A stretch of 64,000 nt of DNA from an uncultured Eubacterium sp. (GCA_910584875.1 CAJUDA010000012.1:21739-85738), one strand, 5' to 3'; numbered from the stretch's first letter, positions 42,267 through 50,945 are shown. The notes: generated from the sequence alone by a model not told the origin. A program made the numbers and translations.

Positions 42267-42776
42267 TTACTGAACCCTTCCAGAACTCTTTGCCTGCTCC
42301 AGTGCCTGGTATTCCTCATCCGATAAAGTGACAAACACTTCACCTGCTTTTACCTCTTTAATATAAGTATAACACCCTTCACTGTTACTGTGCATCGTAT
42401 TCATGATAAATCCGTCATGATCCTTCGTCAGCAGGCATAATACAAAACTTAGTGTTCCTCCCACTTCCTTAAACGCATCGTATTTTACTATACCTACCTT
42501 CTGATATGTCCTGAGGAGATTGGCATCAATATGTCTTAAACGTTTTTCCATCTCATTTAATTTTTCATTGATAAAATCCATATTATCAAATTTTTTCTGA
42601 AATGCTTTCTCAAGACTTCTTCCATCTGAATCTGCCATAAATCCTTCATACCGCCGTCTCAGACCACTGTTCTTAGCCAATAATACAATACATAAGATCA
42701 ATAAAATAATGATCATTGCCAGTGCGATTAATACGATCAAATCAGTTTCCAACCCAATATCCGAAAAATGGAACAT
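42267..42776 (-). CDS. DUF4446 family membrane protein
   Basis: A 169-residue protein of the DUF4446 family: one N-terminal membrane helix (about 12-34, LIVLIALAMIIILLILCIVL), a coiled-coil segment (FINEKLNEMEKRLRHIDANL) and the family core YQKVGIVKYDAFKEVGGTLS followed by SEGCYTYIKEVKAGEV. It is found beside parAB in many Clostridia, as here, 33 bp downstream of parB and in the same direction. Function is unknown; its position suggests a role linked to chromosome partition or cell envelope. Confidence 0.9.
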   Translation of the reverse strand: MFHFSDIGLETDLIVLIALAMIIILLILCIVLLAKNSGLRRRYEGFMADSDGRSLEKAFQKKFDNMDFINEKLNEMEKRLRHIDANLLRTYQKVGIVKYDAFKEVGGTLSFVLCLLTKDHDGFIMNTMHSNSEGCYTYIKEVKAGEVFVTLSDEEYQALEQAKSSGRVQ

Positions 42777-42809
42777 ATAAAACCCTCCTTATGAACATTT
42801 GTTCTTATT

Positions 42810-43691
42810 TTATTTAAAGTAAGCTACGATTTTTTCCAATTCTTCCTGTGAATAATATTCGATTTCCAATTTACCCTGATTCTCTGATTTTCGATTGATA
42901 CTAACCTTAGTGCCAATCGTCTGTTTTAATTTTTCCTCCAGATCCCGGTAAATAAAATCATTTTTCAATTCCTTTTTAGATTCTTTCTTAACTGGCGGAT
43001 TGTTGATGTTTTTCACAAGCTTTTCGGTATCACGCACACTGAGATTATCCCTGACGATCTGCTGCGCTGCTTCGTATTGCCGGTCTGGATCCGCAATTCC
43101 CAAAAGGGCTCTCGCATGGCCGCTGGTTATCGTCTCCTCTACCAGCATATCCAGTATCTGATCCCCCAGTTTTAACAGACGAAGAGAATTTGTAATCGCT
43201 GTCCGGCTGCGTGATACCTTCTCAGCTACCTCCTCCTGCTTCAGATTATATTCCCTGATCAGTCTCTGATAAGCTTTCGCCTCCTCCACAGGATTCAGAT
43301 CCTCGCGCTGAATATTTTCAATCAGTGCAACCTCCATAATCTCCTGGGGAGAATAATCTTTGATCACAACAGGGACTTCCTTCAGTCCCGCCATCTTTGC
43401 CGCACGCCATCTTCTCTCACCGGCAATGATTTCATAATAGTCATCCTGCTTGCTTACTACAAGAGGCTGGACAATTCCATGAAGCTTTATGGAATCACTT
43501 AATTCCTTCAGCGCCTCTTCATTAAAATTCTTACGGGGCTGATCTTTATTCGGCTCAACATCATTGATTTTTAAAACAGTTTCTCCTGTTTGTAATACAT
43601 TTCCCTCTTTTACTGATGTTTCCGCCTGATTCATCTTCGGTGGAATCATAGAATCCAGTCCTTTGCCAAGTCCCATCTTTTTCGCTGCCAT
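42810..43691 (-). CDS. parB: Chromosome partitioning protein ParB (Spo0J)
   Basis: A 293-residue DNA-binding CTPase that loads on parS sites and helps organise the origin. It begins GLGKGLDSMIPP, as family members do. The N-terminal CTP-binding/arginine patch is in EIIAGERRWRAAKMAG; the helix-turn-helix reads QEEVAEKVSRSRTAITNSLR; VEEAKAYQRLIREY and ALIENIQREDLNPVEEA are conserved helices. The C-terminal dimerisation domain (about 235-293) is the usual length. It overlaps the parA stop by one base, so the two are coupled. Two parS sites lie upstream of the operon at 44822 and 44866. Confidence 0.97.
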   Translation of the reverse strand: MAAKKMGLGKGLDSMIPPKMNQAETSVKEGNVLQTGETVLKINDVEPNKDQPRKNFNEEALKELSDSIKLHGIVQPLVVSKQDDYYEIIAGERRWRAAKMAGLKEVPVVIKDYSPQEIMEVALIENIQREDLNPVEEAKAYQRLIREYNLKQEEVAEKVSRSRTAITNSLRLLKLGDQILDMLVEETITSGHARALLGIADPDRQYEAAQQIVRDNLSVRDTEKLVKNINNPPVKKESKKELKNDFIYRDLEEKLKQTIGTKVSINRKSENQGKLEIEYYSQEELEKIVAYFK

Positions 43692-44458
43692 TAGTGACTG
43701 CTCCTTTCAATTACTTCATCTGCCAGAGCAAGATATGCTTTTGCCCCTGTTGATCTGCTGTCATACTGAGTAATCGGTAACCCATGGCTCGGCGCCTCTG
43801 CCAGACGGACGCCCCGGGGAATGATCGTATTATAGATTGTCTGATTCAGATTATTTCTTACATTTTCAATGACCTGCATGGACAGATTTGTTCTGCCATC
43901 ATACATCGTAAAAACGACGCCATTAATACATAATCTTGGATTGAGACGATCTTTGACAAGATTGATCGTATAAATCAACTGACTCAGACCTTCCAGCGCA
44001 TAGTATTCACACTGGATGGGGACCAGCACAGAGTCGGCTGTCGTCATTGCATTAATCGTCAAAGAATTAAGAGAAGGAGGACAATCAATAATAATAAAAT
44101 CATACTGCTCTTTGATCTTATCAATAATTTTACTGAGAATATAATTTCGGTCTTCCATATCCATTGTTTCAATTTCAATACCGGCAAGATTGACATTTGC
44201 TGCCAGTACATCCAGATTTTCAAAAATATCTTTTTGCACACATTCATCAAAAGTATTATCACCGATCATCAGCTGATAAACCGTTGTCTCCAGCTCATCT
44301 TTATCAATACCGAGACCACTGGACGTATTACCCTGTGGATCCATATCAATGATAAGCACTTTTTTTCCTTTTTCAGCTAAAGCTGCTGCCAGATTAATTG
44401 TTGTGGTAGTCTTACCGACACCACCTTTCTGATTGGCGATTGCCATTATCTCACTCAT
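43691..44458 (-). CDS. parA: Chromosome partitioning ATPase ParA (Soj)
   Basis: A 255-residue Walker-type ATPase that works with ParB in origin segregation and in control of DnaA. The deviant Walker A is KGGVGKTTTTINLA, with the signature Lys; Walker A' and B are VLIIDMDPQGNTSSGLG and FIIIDCPPSLNSLTINA. Length is that of the chromosomal Soj type, with no N-terminal DNA-binding extension. The leader before the ATG is unusual: only 37 bp separate it from the 272-bp structured element at 44496-44767, and the likely promoter is beyond that element. Confidence 0.97.
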   Translation of the reverse strand: MSEIMAIANQKGGVGKTTTTINLAAALAEKGKKVLIIDMDPQGNTSSGLGIDKDELETTVYQLMIGDNTFDECVQKDIFENLDVLAANVNLAGIEIETMDMEDRNYILSKIIDKIKEQYDFIIIDCPPSLNSLTINAMTTADSVLVPIQCEYYALEGLSQLIYTINLVKDRLNPRLCINGVVFTMYDGRTNLSMQVIENVRNNLNQTIYNTIIPRGVRLAEAPSHGLPITQYDSRSTGAKAYLALADEVIERSSH

Positions 44459-44495
44459 AAAATATCCATACCTTTCTGATTACTGATTCCTATGT

Positions 44496-44767
44496 AGCTC
44501 AACGGCGCTAATTTGAACCCGCCGTGGACGGCGTATTTTGGCGAACTACTGTGTTTTTCGTCCTTGTCTTGCGTCAGCAAGACTGCGTCCTCCAGCCTTG
44601 TATTTCGCCAAAATCCACCATCCACGGTCGGAGATTTCTAAACTGTTATTTTGCGAATGCGAAGGCAGTTGAATGAGTCGTAGCGGTGGCTACGGCGATT
44701 GAAACTAACGCACGCATTCACAAAATAGCAGTTATAGAAACGGGTTCAAATTGGCGCCGTTGAGCTA
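44496..44767. repeat. 272-bp structured element with terminal inverted repeats and two capped hairpin arms
   Basis: Terminal repeats of 25 bp (44496-44520 and 44743-44767) match at 24 positions. Inside are two long arms. Arm 1 pairs CCGTGGA (44522-44528) with TCCACGG (44621-44627), and ATTTTGGCGAA (44535-44545) with its perfect inverse (44604-44614), and is capped by GTCTTGC-gtca-GCAAGAC (44566-44583). Arm 2 pairs TTTCTA (44635-44640) with TAGAAA (44735-44740), continuing through ACTG/CAGT, TATTTTG/CAAAATA and GAATGCG/CGCATTC, and is capped by CGTAGC-ggtg-GCTACG (44679-44694). No protein is supported. It is either a miniature mobile element or a structured leader RNA of parAB. Confidence 0.88.
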
Positions 44768-44777
44768 GCTCGGATTT

Positions 44778-44786
44778 ATTATAACA
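44778..44786 (-). promoter_or_regulatory. Extended -10 promoter, probably for parAB
   Basis: On the minus strand TGTTATAAT is a perfect extended -10; the -35 is poor. Transcription would begin near 44771, so the whole 272-bp element would be the parA leader. It lies between the element and the parS pair. Confidence 0.55.
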
Positions 44787-44821
44787 CTTTCCTGCTAAGA
44801 TTGCTACCTGTTTTCTGAAAA

Positions 44822-44837
44822 TGTTTCACGTGAAACT
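44822..44837. promoter_or_regulatory. parS site 1
   Basis: TGTTTCACGTGAAACT, matching the 16-bp Spo0J/ParB consensus palindrome at 15 of 16 positions (last base T instead of A). Confidence 0.93.
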
Positions 44838-44865
44838 TTTCTATCCTGTTGTTCCAATCTATCAT

Positions 44866-44881
44866 TGTTTCACGTGAAACA
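44866..44881. promoter_or_regulatory. parS site 2
   Basis: TGTTTCACGTGAAACA, a perfect ParB-binding palindrome, 44 bp from site 1, about four helical turns. Confidence 0.97.
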
Positions 44882-44901
44882 TTGCATCTATTTTCTTGTC
44901 G

Positions 44902-45621
44902 TTAGTAAAGCGGATTCTTTTTAATTTTGCCAGCCTTTCTTGGATACTTTTCTTTTGTTCGTGATAGTTTTTTTACAAATAGTAGATATCTCTCTTCCCC
45001 GGATAATAAAAACTGCTGATTCCGTTTTATTTCACAATCCAACTCCTGAAATGCCTTTTGTGATCTTTCAATTTCTTCTTCACACTTTTTTCCTTTATAA
45101 GCGACAAAATATCCTTCTGGTTTTGCAAAAGGTATGCAATATTCAAGGAGAACAGGAAGCTCAGCCACTGCTCGTGAAACAACAAAATCATACTGATCGC
45201 GAAATTCACTATCCCGTCCAAAATCCTCTGCCCGTCCATGATATAAACAGATCTGGTTTAATTCCAATTTCTCCTTTATAATATGAAGAAACTCAATTCT
45301 TTTATTAAGAGAATCAACCAGTGTATATTGATACTGGGGATATAATACAGCAAGGACGATACCGGGAAAACCAGCGCCTGTCCCCAGATCAAGGACAGAA
45401 CATTTTTCTATCGGCTCTGCTTTCCGGTCTGTAAAAATATCACTCTTCAAAAGCAGGGCAGAATCCACAAAATGTTTAACAATGACATCCTTATACTCTG
45501 TAATTGCAGTAAGGTTTATTTTCTTATTCCATTCCGTCAGAAGATCATAATATTTCTGTAATTGCTGCTCCTGATATTCTGTAATATCAAATCCGTTTTC
45601 TTTAAATATCTTTTTTATCAT
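44902..45621 (-). CDS. rsmG: 16S rRNA (guanine527-N7)-methyltransferase
   Basis: A 239-residue SAM-dependent methyltransferase that acts on G527 of 16S rRNA; loss gives low-level streptomycin resistance. The ATG at 45621 gives the normal family length and has GGAAGGTGG ahead; a longer frame to 45678 is not needed. Motifs: the N-terminal YYDLLTEWNKKINLTAITE, SAM site VLDLGTGAGFPGIVLAVLYP, TLVDSLNKRIEFLHII, YHGRAED and DFVVSRAVAELPVLLEYC. It overlaps the end of mnmG by 20 bp and is the last gene of the leftward origin operon; its stop is 21 bp from parS site 2. Confidence 0.96.
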   Translation of the reverse strand: MIKKIFKENGFDITEYQEQQLQKYYDLLTEWNKKINLTAITEYKDVIVKHFVDSALLLKSDIFTDRKAEPIEKCSVLDLGTGAGFPGIVLAVLYPQYQYTLVDSLNKRIEFLHIIKEKLELNQICLYHGRAEDFGRDSEFRDQYDFVVSRAVAELPVLLEYCIPFAKPEGYFVAYKGKKCEEEIERSQKAFQELDCEIKRNQQFLLSGEERYLLFVKKLSRTKEKYPRKAGKIKKNPLY

Positions 45622-47485
45622 GGTTACCACCTTCCATATAAATAAGAAGTACAGATATATCCGAAGGAGAAACACCACTGATCCTTGCTGCCTGTCCCAC
45701 TGACTCCGGTTGGATATCTGTCAGCTTTTGTATCGCCTCCAGACGCAGACTTTTAATATCAGAATAATCAATCCCGGCCGGAATCTTCTTTTTCTCCAGT
45801 TTATGAAATTGTTCCACCTGCTTCATCTGCCTCCTGATATATCCTTCGTACTTCAGATTGATATTTACTTCTTCTTTTACCTCTTCTGGCAGTACAGGAC
45901 GGTCCGGATCGATTTTTGCCAGAATCTCATAAGAAAGTTCCGGACGTTTGATCAGCTCTGCCAGCGCCATACCGCTGTTAATCAATGTACTGTTATGTTC
46001 CGCAAGAAGCTTCTGGACTTGATCGGTATTGCCAACATACGTATTCTTAACCCGTTCGATTTCTTCTTTTATAAGCCTGTACTTTTCTTTAAATTTCTGA
46101 TATCTTTTTTCAGATATCAAACCGATATCATATCCTAATTCTGTCAACCTCTCATCCGCATTATCCTGTCTCAAAAGAAGACGGTACTCTGCCCGGGAAG
46201 TCATCATACGATATGGTTCATTCGTACCCTTTGTCACAAGATCATCGATCAATACGCCGATATATCCCTGTGACCGGTCGATGATCACCGGATCCTTTCC
46301 CTGTATCTGTCTTGCCGCATTGATACCAGCGATCAGACCCTGTGCTGCCGCCTCTTCATATCCTGAACTGCCATTTGCCTGTCCTGCACTATACAGCCCC
46401 TTTACTTTTTTTAATTCCAGCGAAGGAAGGAGTTCCAGAGAATTAATGCAGTCATACTCAATCGCATAGGCATTCCTGACGATCTCTGCATGCTCCAGCC
46501 CCGGTACACTCCGGTACATTTTTTCCTGAACATCTTCCGGCAGAGAACTGGACATACCTCCAATATACATCTCCTTTGTATAAAGTCCTTCCGGTTCAAT
46601 AAAAACCTGATGGCGGTTTTTATCTGCAAATCTCACAACCTTATCTTCGATCGAAGGACAATATCTTGGTCCTGTCCCCTTAATATAACCAGAATACAAA
46701 GGAGAACGGTCAAGGTTATCCCGGATGATCTCATGCGTTTCTTCATTTGTATAAGTGAGCCAGCACCGGACCTGGTTCCGTTCCAGATCCTCTGATCTGT
46801 TCGTAAAAGAAAATGGTGTAATATGTTCATCTCCGTATTGAGGTTCCATTTTAGAATAATCGATCGTTGATCCATCAATCCGTGCCGGTGTTCCTGTCTT
46901 AAAACGACGAATATCGATACCAAGCTTTTGTAAGGAAGCAGTGAGATAATTTGCCGGCTGAAGACCATTTGGTCCGGTATTTACCGAACTTTCACCCGTA
47001 ATACATCTGGCATTCAGATAAGTACCCGTACACAGAACACAAACCTTACAGTGATAAACAGCACCAGTATAAGTCTTTACTCCTGTTATCCTGTCATCTT
47101 CCACGATAAGCTCTGTCACTTCACTCTGACGGATTACAAGATGGTCTGTTTCTTCCAGAACCTGTCTCATACATTCCGTATAGGCATGCTTATCTGCCTG
47201 GGCACGAAGTGAATGTACGGCGGGCCCCTTCGATTGATTTAACATCTTTGACTGAATAAAAGTGCGGTCGATGACTTTCCCCATCTCTCCGCCGAGAGCA
47301 TCCACTTCCCGGACCAGATGCCCTTTGGAGGTGCCCCCTATATTGGGATTACATGGCATAAGCGCGATACTGTCCACACTTACAGTAAATAATATTGTTT
47401 TCATCGATAACCTTGCCAGTGCCAGAGCCGCCTCACATCCTGCATGACCAGCTCCCACAACAATGGCGTCATAACTATGTTCCAT
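45602..47485 (-). CDS. mnmG: tRNA uridine-5-carboxymethylaminomethyl modification enzyme, FAD subunit
   Basis: A 627-residue FAD/NADH enzyme (GidA) that with MnmE makes cmnm5U34 in tRNAs read by wobble. The ATG at 47485 follows GGAGG by seven bases; the open frame to 47509 adds eight residues without a site. FAD motif GAGHAGCEAALALARLSM at the start, then ALMPCNPNIGGTSKGHLVRE and YLNARCITGESSVNTGPNG; RFKTGTPARIDG is conserved, and the C-terminal domain includes YEGYIRRQMKQVEQF and GISPSDISVLLIYM-like end (GVSPSDISVLLIYME). It follows mnmE by 23 bp, in the normal order. Confidence 0.97.
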   Translation of the reverse strand: MEHSYDAIVVGAGHAGCEAALALARLSMKTILFTVSVDSIALMPCNPNIGGTSKGHLVREVDALGGEMGKVIDRTFIQSKMLNQSKGPAVHSLRAQADKHAYTECMRQVLEETDHLVIRQSEVTELIVEDDRITGVKTYTGAVYHCKVCVLCTGTYLNARCITGESSVNTGPNGLQPANYLTASLQKLGIDIRRFKTGTPARIDGSTIDYSKMEPQYGDEHITPFSFTNRSEDLERNQVRCWLTYTNEETHEIIRDNLDRSPLYSGYIKGTGPRYCPSIEDKVVRFADKNRHQVFIEPEGLYTKEMYIGGMSSSLPEDVQEKMYRSVPGLEHAEIVRNAYAIEYDCINSLELLPSLELKKVKGLYSAGQANGSSGYEEAAAQGLIAGINAARQIQGKDPVIIDRSQGYIGVLIDDLVTKGTNEPYRMMTSRAEYRLLLRQDNADERLTELGYDIGLISEKRYQKFKEKYRLIKEEIERVKNTYVGNTDQVQKLLAEHNSTLINSGMALAELIKRPELSYEILAKIDPDRPVLPEEVKEEVNINLKYEGYIRRQMKQVEQFHKLEKKKIPAGIDYSDIKSLRLEAIQKLTDIQPESVGQAARISGVSPSDISVLLIYMEGGNHDKKDI

Positions 47486-47508
47486 ATCTGAACCTCCTTG
47501 CGTATCCA

Positions 47509-48894
47509 TTATTTACCCATACAGAAATCCTTAAATATTTTATCGACAATATCATCTTCTACCGTTTCACCTATCATTTTTCCCAATGTCTCATAAGCAT
47601 TCATCAAATCAATGGAATACAGATCCTCCGGCATTCCTGCCTCAACACTATTCCATAACTGGCGTATGCTCTCCAATGCTTCTATGAGCAGAGCCTTCTG
47701 TCTGGCATTTGTAATATAGATCTCATCATTATATCGGATCTTGTCGGAAAGAAATAATGTATGAATGTATTCCTCAAACTGCTCCAGCCCCTCTCCGGTT
47801 CTGGCACAGAAAGATATCACTTTCTTGTTTTCATACTCCGGCAGCTGTTCCATCGTCACCCTGGCCGGGAGATCTGACTTATTGCATAATATAATACCAG
47901 GATGATTTTTTGCCTGCTCCAATACATAAAAATCTTCTTCTTCCAGCTCCCTGCTCATATCAATAAGACAGATCACAAAATCAGCAGATTCTATCGCCTT
48001 CTTCGTCTTATCGATTCCCAGATTTTCTAATACATCTTCTGTCTCCCGGATTCCCGCCGTATCAATAAACCGAAACAGGGTAGATCCAATCTTTATCTCT
48101 TCCTCCAGTGTATCCCTTGTCGTTCCCGGTATATCTGTGACAATAGCTCTGTCATCCCGGAGAATACAATTTAAAAAAGAGGATTTTCCTACATTTGGTT
48201 TACCTACAATAGCAGTCCTGATCCCTTCTTTGATCAGACGTCCATTCTGGCTGTTATCCAGTAAATGTTCCAGTTCCTCCTTTAATTGTTGTGTATGTCT
48301 GCGTATCGTTTCTGAAAAATTATCGAGAGTAATATGCTCGGGATCATCCAGTGCAGCTTCCAGAAAAGAAAGATCCTCCAGAATCACTTTCCGTAATTCT
48401 TCTATTTTTTTCTTTATCTTTCCCCTGAGCTGACTCATAGAATTTTTTACAGCAATATCACTTTTCGCCTGGATCAGTTCCATAACAGATTCTGCCTGAG
48501 ACAGATCGATCCTCCCATTGAGGAAAGCACGTTTGGTAAATTCGCCCGGATCAGCAATCCTCGCTCCTCTCCTGACGAGAAGTTCCAGAATCATCTGGCA
48601 AATCATATAACCACCGTGACATTGTATCTCGATTACATCCTCTGCTGTATAGCTCTTTGGTCCTTTCATGATCAGTACAAGAACCTCATCTATGATATCG
48701 TTTTCTTTTTCACAGATATAACCATAACGGATCGTGTGGGTACGGCACTGGGATAAAGTAACCGGATTCATATGCTTATCAAAAAATATGCTGCTCACGA
48801 TCTCGCAAGATCTGTCACCACTGACACGGATCACACTGATACTGCCATCTTTAGAAGACGTTGCGATTGCCGCCGCCGTATCCTGATAAAACAT
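47509..48894 (-). CDS. mnmE: tRNA modification GTPase
   Basis: A 461-residue GTPase, partner of MnmG in wobble uridine modification. The ATG at 48894 lies six bases after GGAGG. The N-terminal formyl-THF-binding domain starts YQDTAAAIATSS; the G domain shows GKPNVGKSSFLNCIL (G1), DIPGTTRDT (G2), DTAG within FIDTAGIRETEDVLE (G3) and NKSD (G4). The C-terminal end is FCMGK, the catalytic Cys motif. Length normal. A terminator upstream separates it from jag, so it may have its own promoter as well. Confidence 0.97.
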   Translation of the reverse strand: MFYQDTAAAIATSSKDGSISVIRVSGDRSCEIVSSIFFDKHMNPVTLSQCRTHTIRYGYICEKENDIIDEVLVLIMKGPKSYTAEDVIEIQCHGGYMICQMILELLVRRGARIADPGEFTKRAFLNGRIDLSQAESVMELIQAKSDIAVKNSMSQLRGKIKKKIEELRKVILEDLSFLEAALDDPEHITLDNFSETIRRHTQQLKEELEHLLDNSQNGRLIKEGIRTAIVGKPNVGKSSFLNCILRDDRAIVTDIPGTTRDTLEEEIKIGSTLFRFIDTAGIRETEDVLENLGIDKTKKAIESADFVICLIDMSRELEEEDFYVLEQAKNHPGIILCNKSDLPARVTMEQLPEYENKKVISFCARTGEGLEQFEEYIHTLFLSDKIRYNDEIYITNARQKALLIEALESIRQLWNSVEAGMPEDLYSIDLMNAYETLGKMIGETVEDDIVDKIFKDFCMGK

Positions 48895-48913
48895 CACATA
48901 CCTCCTTAATCAT

Positions 48914-48943
48914 AAAAAGGCTGAATCATCAGATCCAGCCTTT
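48914..48943 (-). terminator. Terminator between jag and mnmE
   Basis: On the minus strand AAAGGCTG and CAGCCTTT form a stem with a loop of about 13 bases, followed by TTTAT. It probably lowers read-through from the rpmH-jag part into mnmE. Confidence 0.8.
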
Positions 48944-48955
48944 CACACTAATCTT

Positions 48956-49687
48956 TTACTCTTCGTTGTTTTCTTTTCGATAGGACCTTCTGCGGTCATG
49001 AGAATAATTATTATTTCTTCTCTTATAATTATTGTTTCTTCTCGGCAGTTCCGATGCAAATTCACGATTCAGCGTTACCACCACTTTTCTGTGTGGTTCA
49101 TCCCCTTCACTATGAGTATCCACATATTTGTCTCCCTGCAGCGCAGCGTGGATAATACGTCTCTCATAAGGATTCATCGGTTCAAGAAAAGCAGGTCTTC
49201 CTGTCTTCTTTACCTTACTTGCCACATTCCTTGCCAGATTCTCAATGGTTTCCCTTCTTCTCTGACGATAATTTTCCGTATCAATCTTGATCTTTACATA
49301 TTTGTCTGTCTTCTTATTGGCAACAAGGGACGTCAGATACTGCAAAGAATCCAGCGTCTGTCCTCTCTTACCGATCAGCATTCCCATCTCACTGCCGCTG
49401 AGCTCAATATTGATCTGGCTCTCAATCTCATCGTAGTCCATTTCAATTTTCACAGTAAGGTTCATTGCTTCAAATGTCTTAGTCAGAAATCCATAAACGA
49501 CGTCCGTTACGTCTTCCTTTTTTCGTACCCGGATTTTTGCCGGTTTACTGAATAAGCCAAGAATTCCGTTCTTTTCCTCTTCTACTACTTCGTATTCGAT
49601 CTGATCGCTGGTCGTTTCAAGCTGAATCAAAGCATTCGTCAATGCCTCATCCGCCGTCTTTGCCGAAAACTCCTTCCATTCTTCCAT
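48956..49687 (-). CDS. jag: RNA-binding protein Jag/KhpB (SpoIIIJ-associated)
   Basis: A 243-residue RNA-binding protein. Order: Jag-N domain (about 1-55, EFSAKTADEALTNALIQLE and GILGLFSKPAKIRVRK), KH domain (about 80-150, INIELSGSEMGMLIGKRGQT with GKRG loop) and R3H domain (about 155-215, RETIENLARNVASKVKKTGR and MNPYERRIIHAALQGD). The last 30 residues are Arg/Asn/Tyr-rich and probably disordered. The family acts with KhpA in cell envelope and division control. It lies 15 bp after yidC, the normal place. Confidence 0.96.
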   Translation of the reverse strand: MEEWKEFSAKTADEALTNALIQLETTSDQIEYEVVEEEKNGILGLFSKPAKIRVRKKEDVTDVVYGFLTKTFEAMNLTVKIEMDYDEIESQINIELSGSEMGMLIGKRGQTLDSLQYLTSLVANKKTDKYVKIKIDTENYRQRRRETIENLARNVASKVKKTGRPAFLEPMNPYERRIIHAALQGDKYVDTHSEGDEPHRKVVVTLNREFASELPRRNNNYKRRNNNYSHDRRRSYRKENNEE

Positions 49688-49702
49688 AAGTCATCTAACC
49701 TC

Positions 49703-50704
49703 CTATTTCTCTTTTCCTTTATTGCCAGAAAGCATATTAGCATATCCCGAAATACTGCCCGGTTTTACATTCTTATTAATTTTAATATCCTTTGGTGTCG
49801 AATTTTTGTCTTTATTGTCACTAACCGGTTTGTTCTGATAAGAAGAAGCCGATTTGATACTGGAAGTCCTCGTCTTTGCATACTCTTCCATTTGGCGGTT
49901 TCTTTCCTGGATCTTTGCATTCTTCTTTGCTGCTTTTTCTTTATTTTTCTCGATCAGCTCATCCAGGGATACCTTGTCCATCTTTCTGTTTACGAAGATA
50001 CACTGCACGATACGGAATAAACTGCCTGTGATCCAGTAAAGACCGATACCCATATTCAGGCTGAGACAGAAAAACCCAGACATGACAGGCATAAAATAAT
50101 TCATCATTTTCATCGACTGTCCCATGGAATCTTCTGCTGCCGGCGTCGTATTCGTACCTGCCTGCATCACTTTTGTATTGATAAACTGCAGTACCATGGC
50201 AAGCACCGGAATGATAAATGCGATCCATCCGTATGGATGATTTACTTTATCTCCAAAAAATCCCATCGGACTCATATTGACGTCCAATCCAAGAAAATAT
50301 TCTGCGCTCGGTTCTTTCAGAGCAGGGATATAGTTACCGATATTATACATAACCTGATACAGACAATACAAAATCGGCATCGTAATGATCAGCGGCAGAC
50401 ATCCGCCAAACATACTGATCCCATATTTGGCATAAATCTGCTGGGTCTCTTCATTCATCTTCATCTGGGATGCCTGATCTTTTTTGTTTTTGTACTTTTT
50501 CTGTATTTCCTTAATCTCCGGATTGACTTTATTCATCAACCGGGTAGATTTCTGTTGTTTGGAATTCAAAGGATACATGATCAGATAGATCACAATCGTC
50601 AGTAATATAATACAAAGTCCTGTATTATGAATACCGATGGTATGAAATACTACCCAGTCAATACCAAAGAGAATTTTACCAAAAATCCAATATAACCAAC
50701 TCAA
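49703..50704 (-). CDS. yidC: Membrane protein insertase YidC/SpoIIIJ
   Basis: A 333-residue insertase that integrates proteins into the membrane, alone or with Sec. It has five predicted membrane helices: around 5-20, TGLCIILLTIVIYLIMYPL, FGGCLPLIITMPILYCLYQV, YGWIAFIIPVLAMVLQFI and MNYFMPVMSGFFCLSLNMGI. The cytosolic loop between the first two shows KQQKSTRLMNKVNPEIKEIQ, with conserved charges. The long basic tail after residue 250 is typical. No lipobox is seen, unlike Bacillus SpoIIIJ. It lies between yidD and jag. Confidence 0.96.
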   Translation of the reverse strand: MSWLYWIFGKILFGIDWVVFHTIGIHNTGLCIILLTIVIYLIMYPLNSKQQKSTRLMNKVNPEIKEIQKKYKNKKDQASQMKMNEETQQIYAKYGISMFGGCLPLIITMPILYCLYQVMYNIGNYIPALKEPSAEYFLGLDVNMSPMGFFGDKVNHPYGWIAFIIPVLAMVLQFINTKVMQAGTNTTPAAEDSMGQSMKMMNYFMPVMSGFFCLSLNMGIGLYWITGSLFRIVQCIFVNRKMDKVSLDELIEKNKEKAAKKNAKIQERNRQMEEYAKTRTSSIKSASSYQNKPVSDNKDKNSTPKDIKINKNVKPGSISGYANMLSGNKGKEK

Positions 50705-50723
50705 AATGATTTCCTCCTGCTAA

Positions 50724-50936
50724 TCACGGCACAGGATCATAACCCCCTTTATGAAAAGGATGGCATCGCAAAATTCTTTTTACAGCCAAAAAACCACCCT
50801 TGCATGCACCATACTTCTGAATAGCCTGTACAGCGTATTCGGAACAGCATGGTGTATATATGCAGGTAGGCGTTCTCTTTAATGGCGATATATATTTTTG
50901 ATATATGTGCAGCACTGCCAAAAAAACTCTTTTCAA
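50724..50936 (-). CDS. yidD: Membrane protein insertion efficiency factor YidD
   Basis: A 70-residue amphipathic protein that helps YidC-dependent insertion. Family marks: LHIYQKYISPLKRTPTCIYT, PCCSEYAVQAIQKYG and the end LRCHPFHKGGYDPVP, with the conserved cysteines. The start codon is TTG at 50936; the upstream ATG is out of frame and runs to a TGA. It lies 9 bp after the rnpA stop, in the usual rnpA-yidD-yidC order. Confidence 0.95.
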   Translation of the reverse strand: MKRVFLAVLHIYQKYISPLKRTPTCIYTPCCSEYAVQAIQKYGACKGGFLAVKRILRCHPFHKGGYDPVP

Positions 50937-50945
50937 ATCATCACA

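Noticed and set aside
44496..44767. Insertion sequence
   Set aside because: Terminal inverted repeats are present but there is no transposase and no clear target duplication at the borders.
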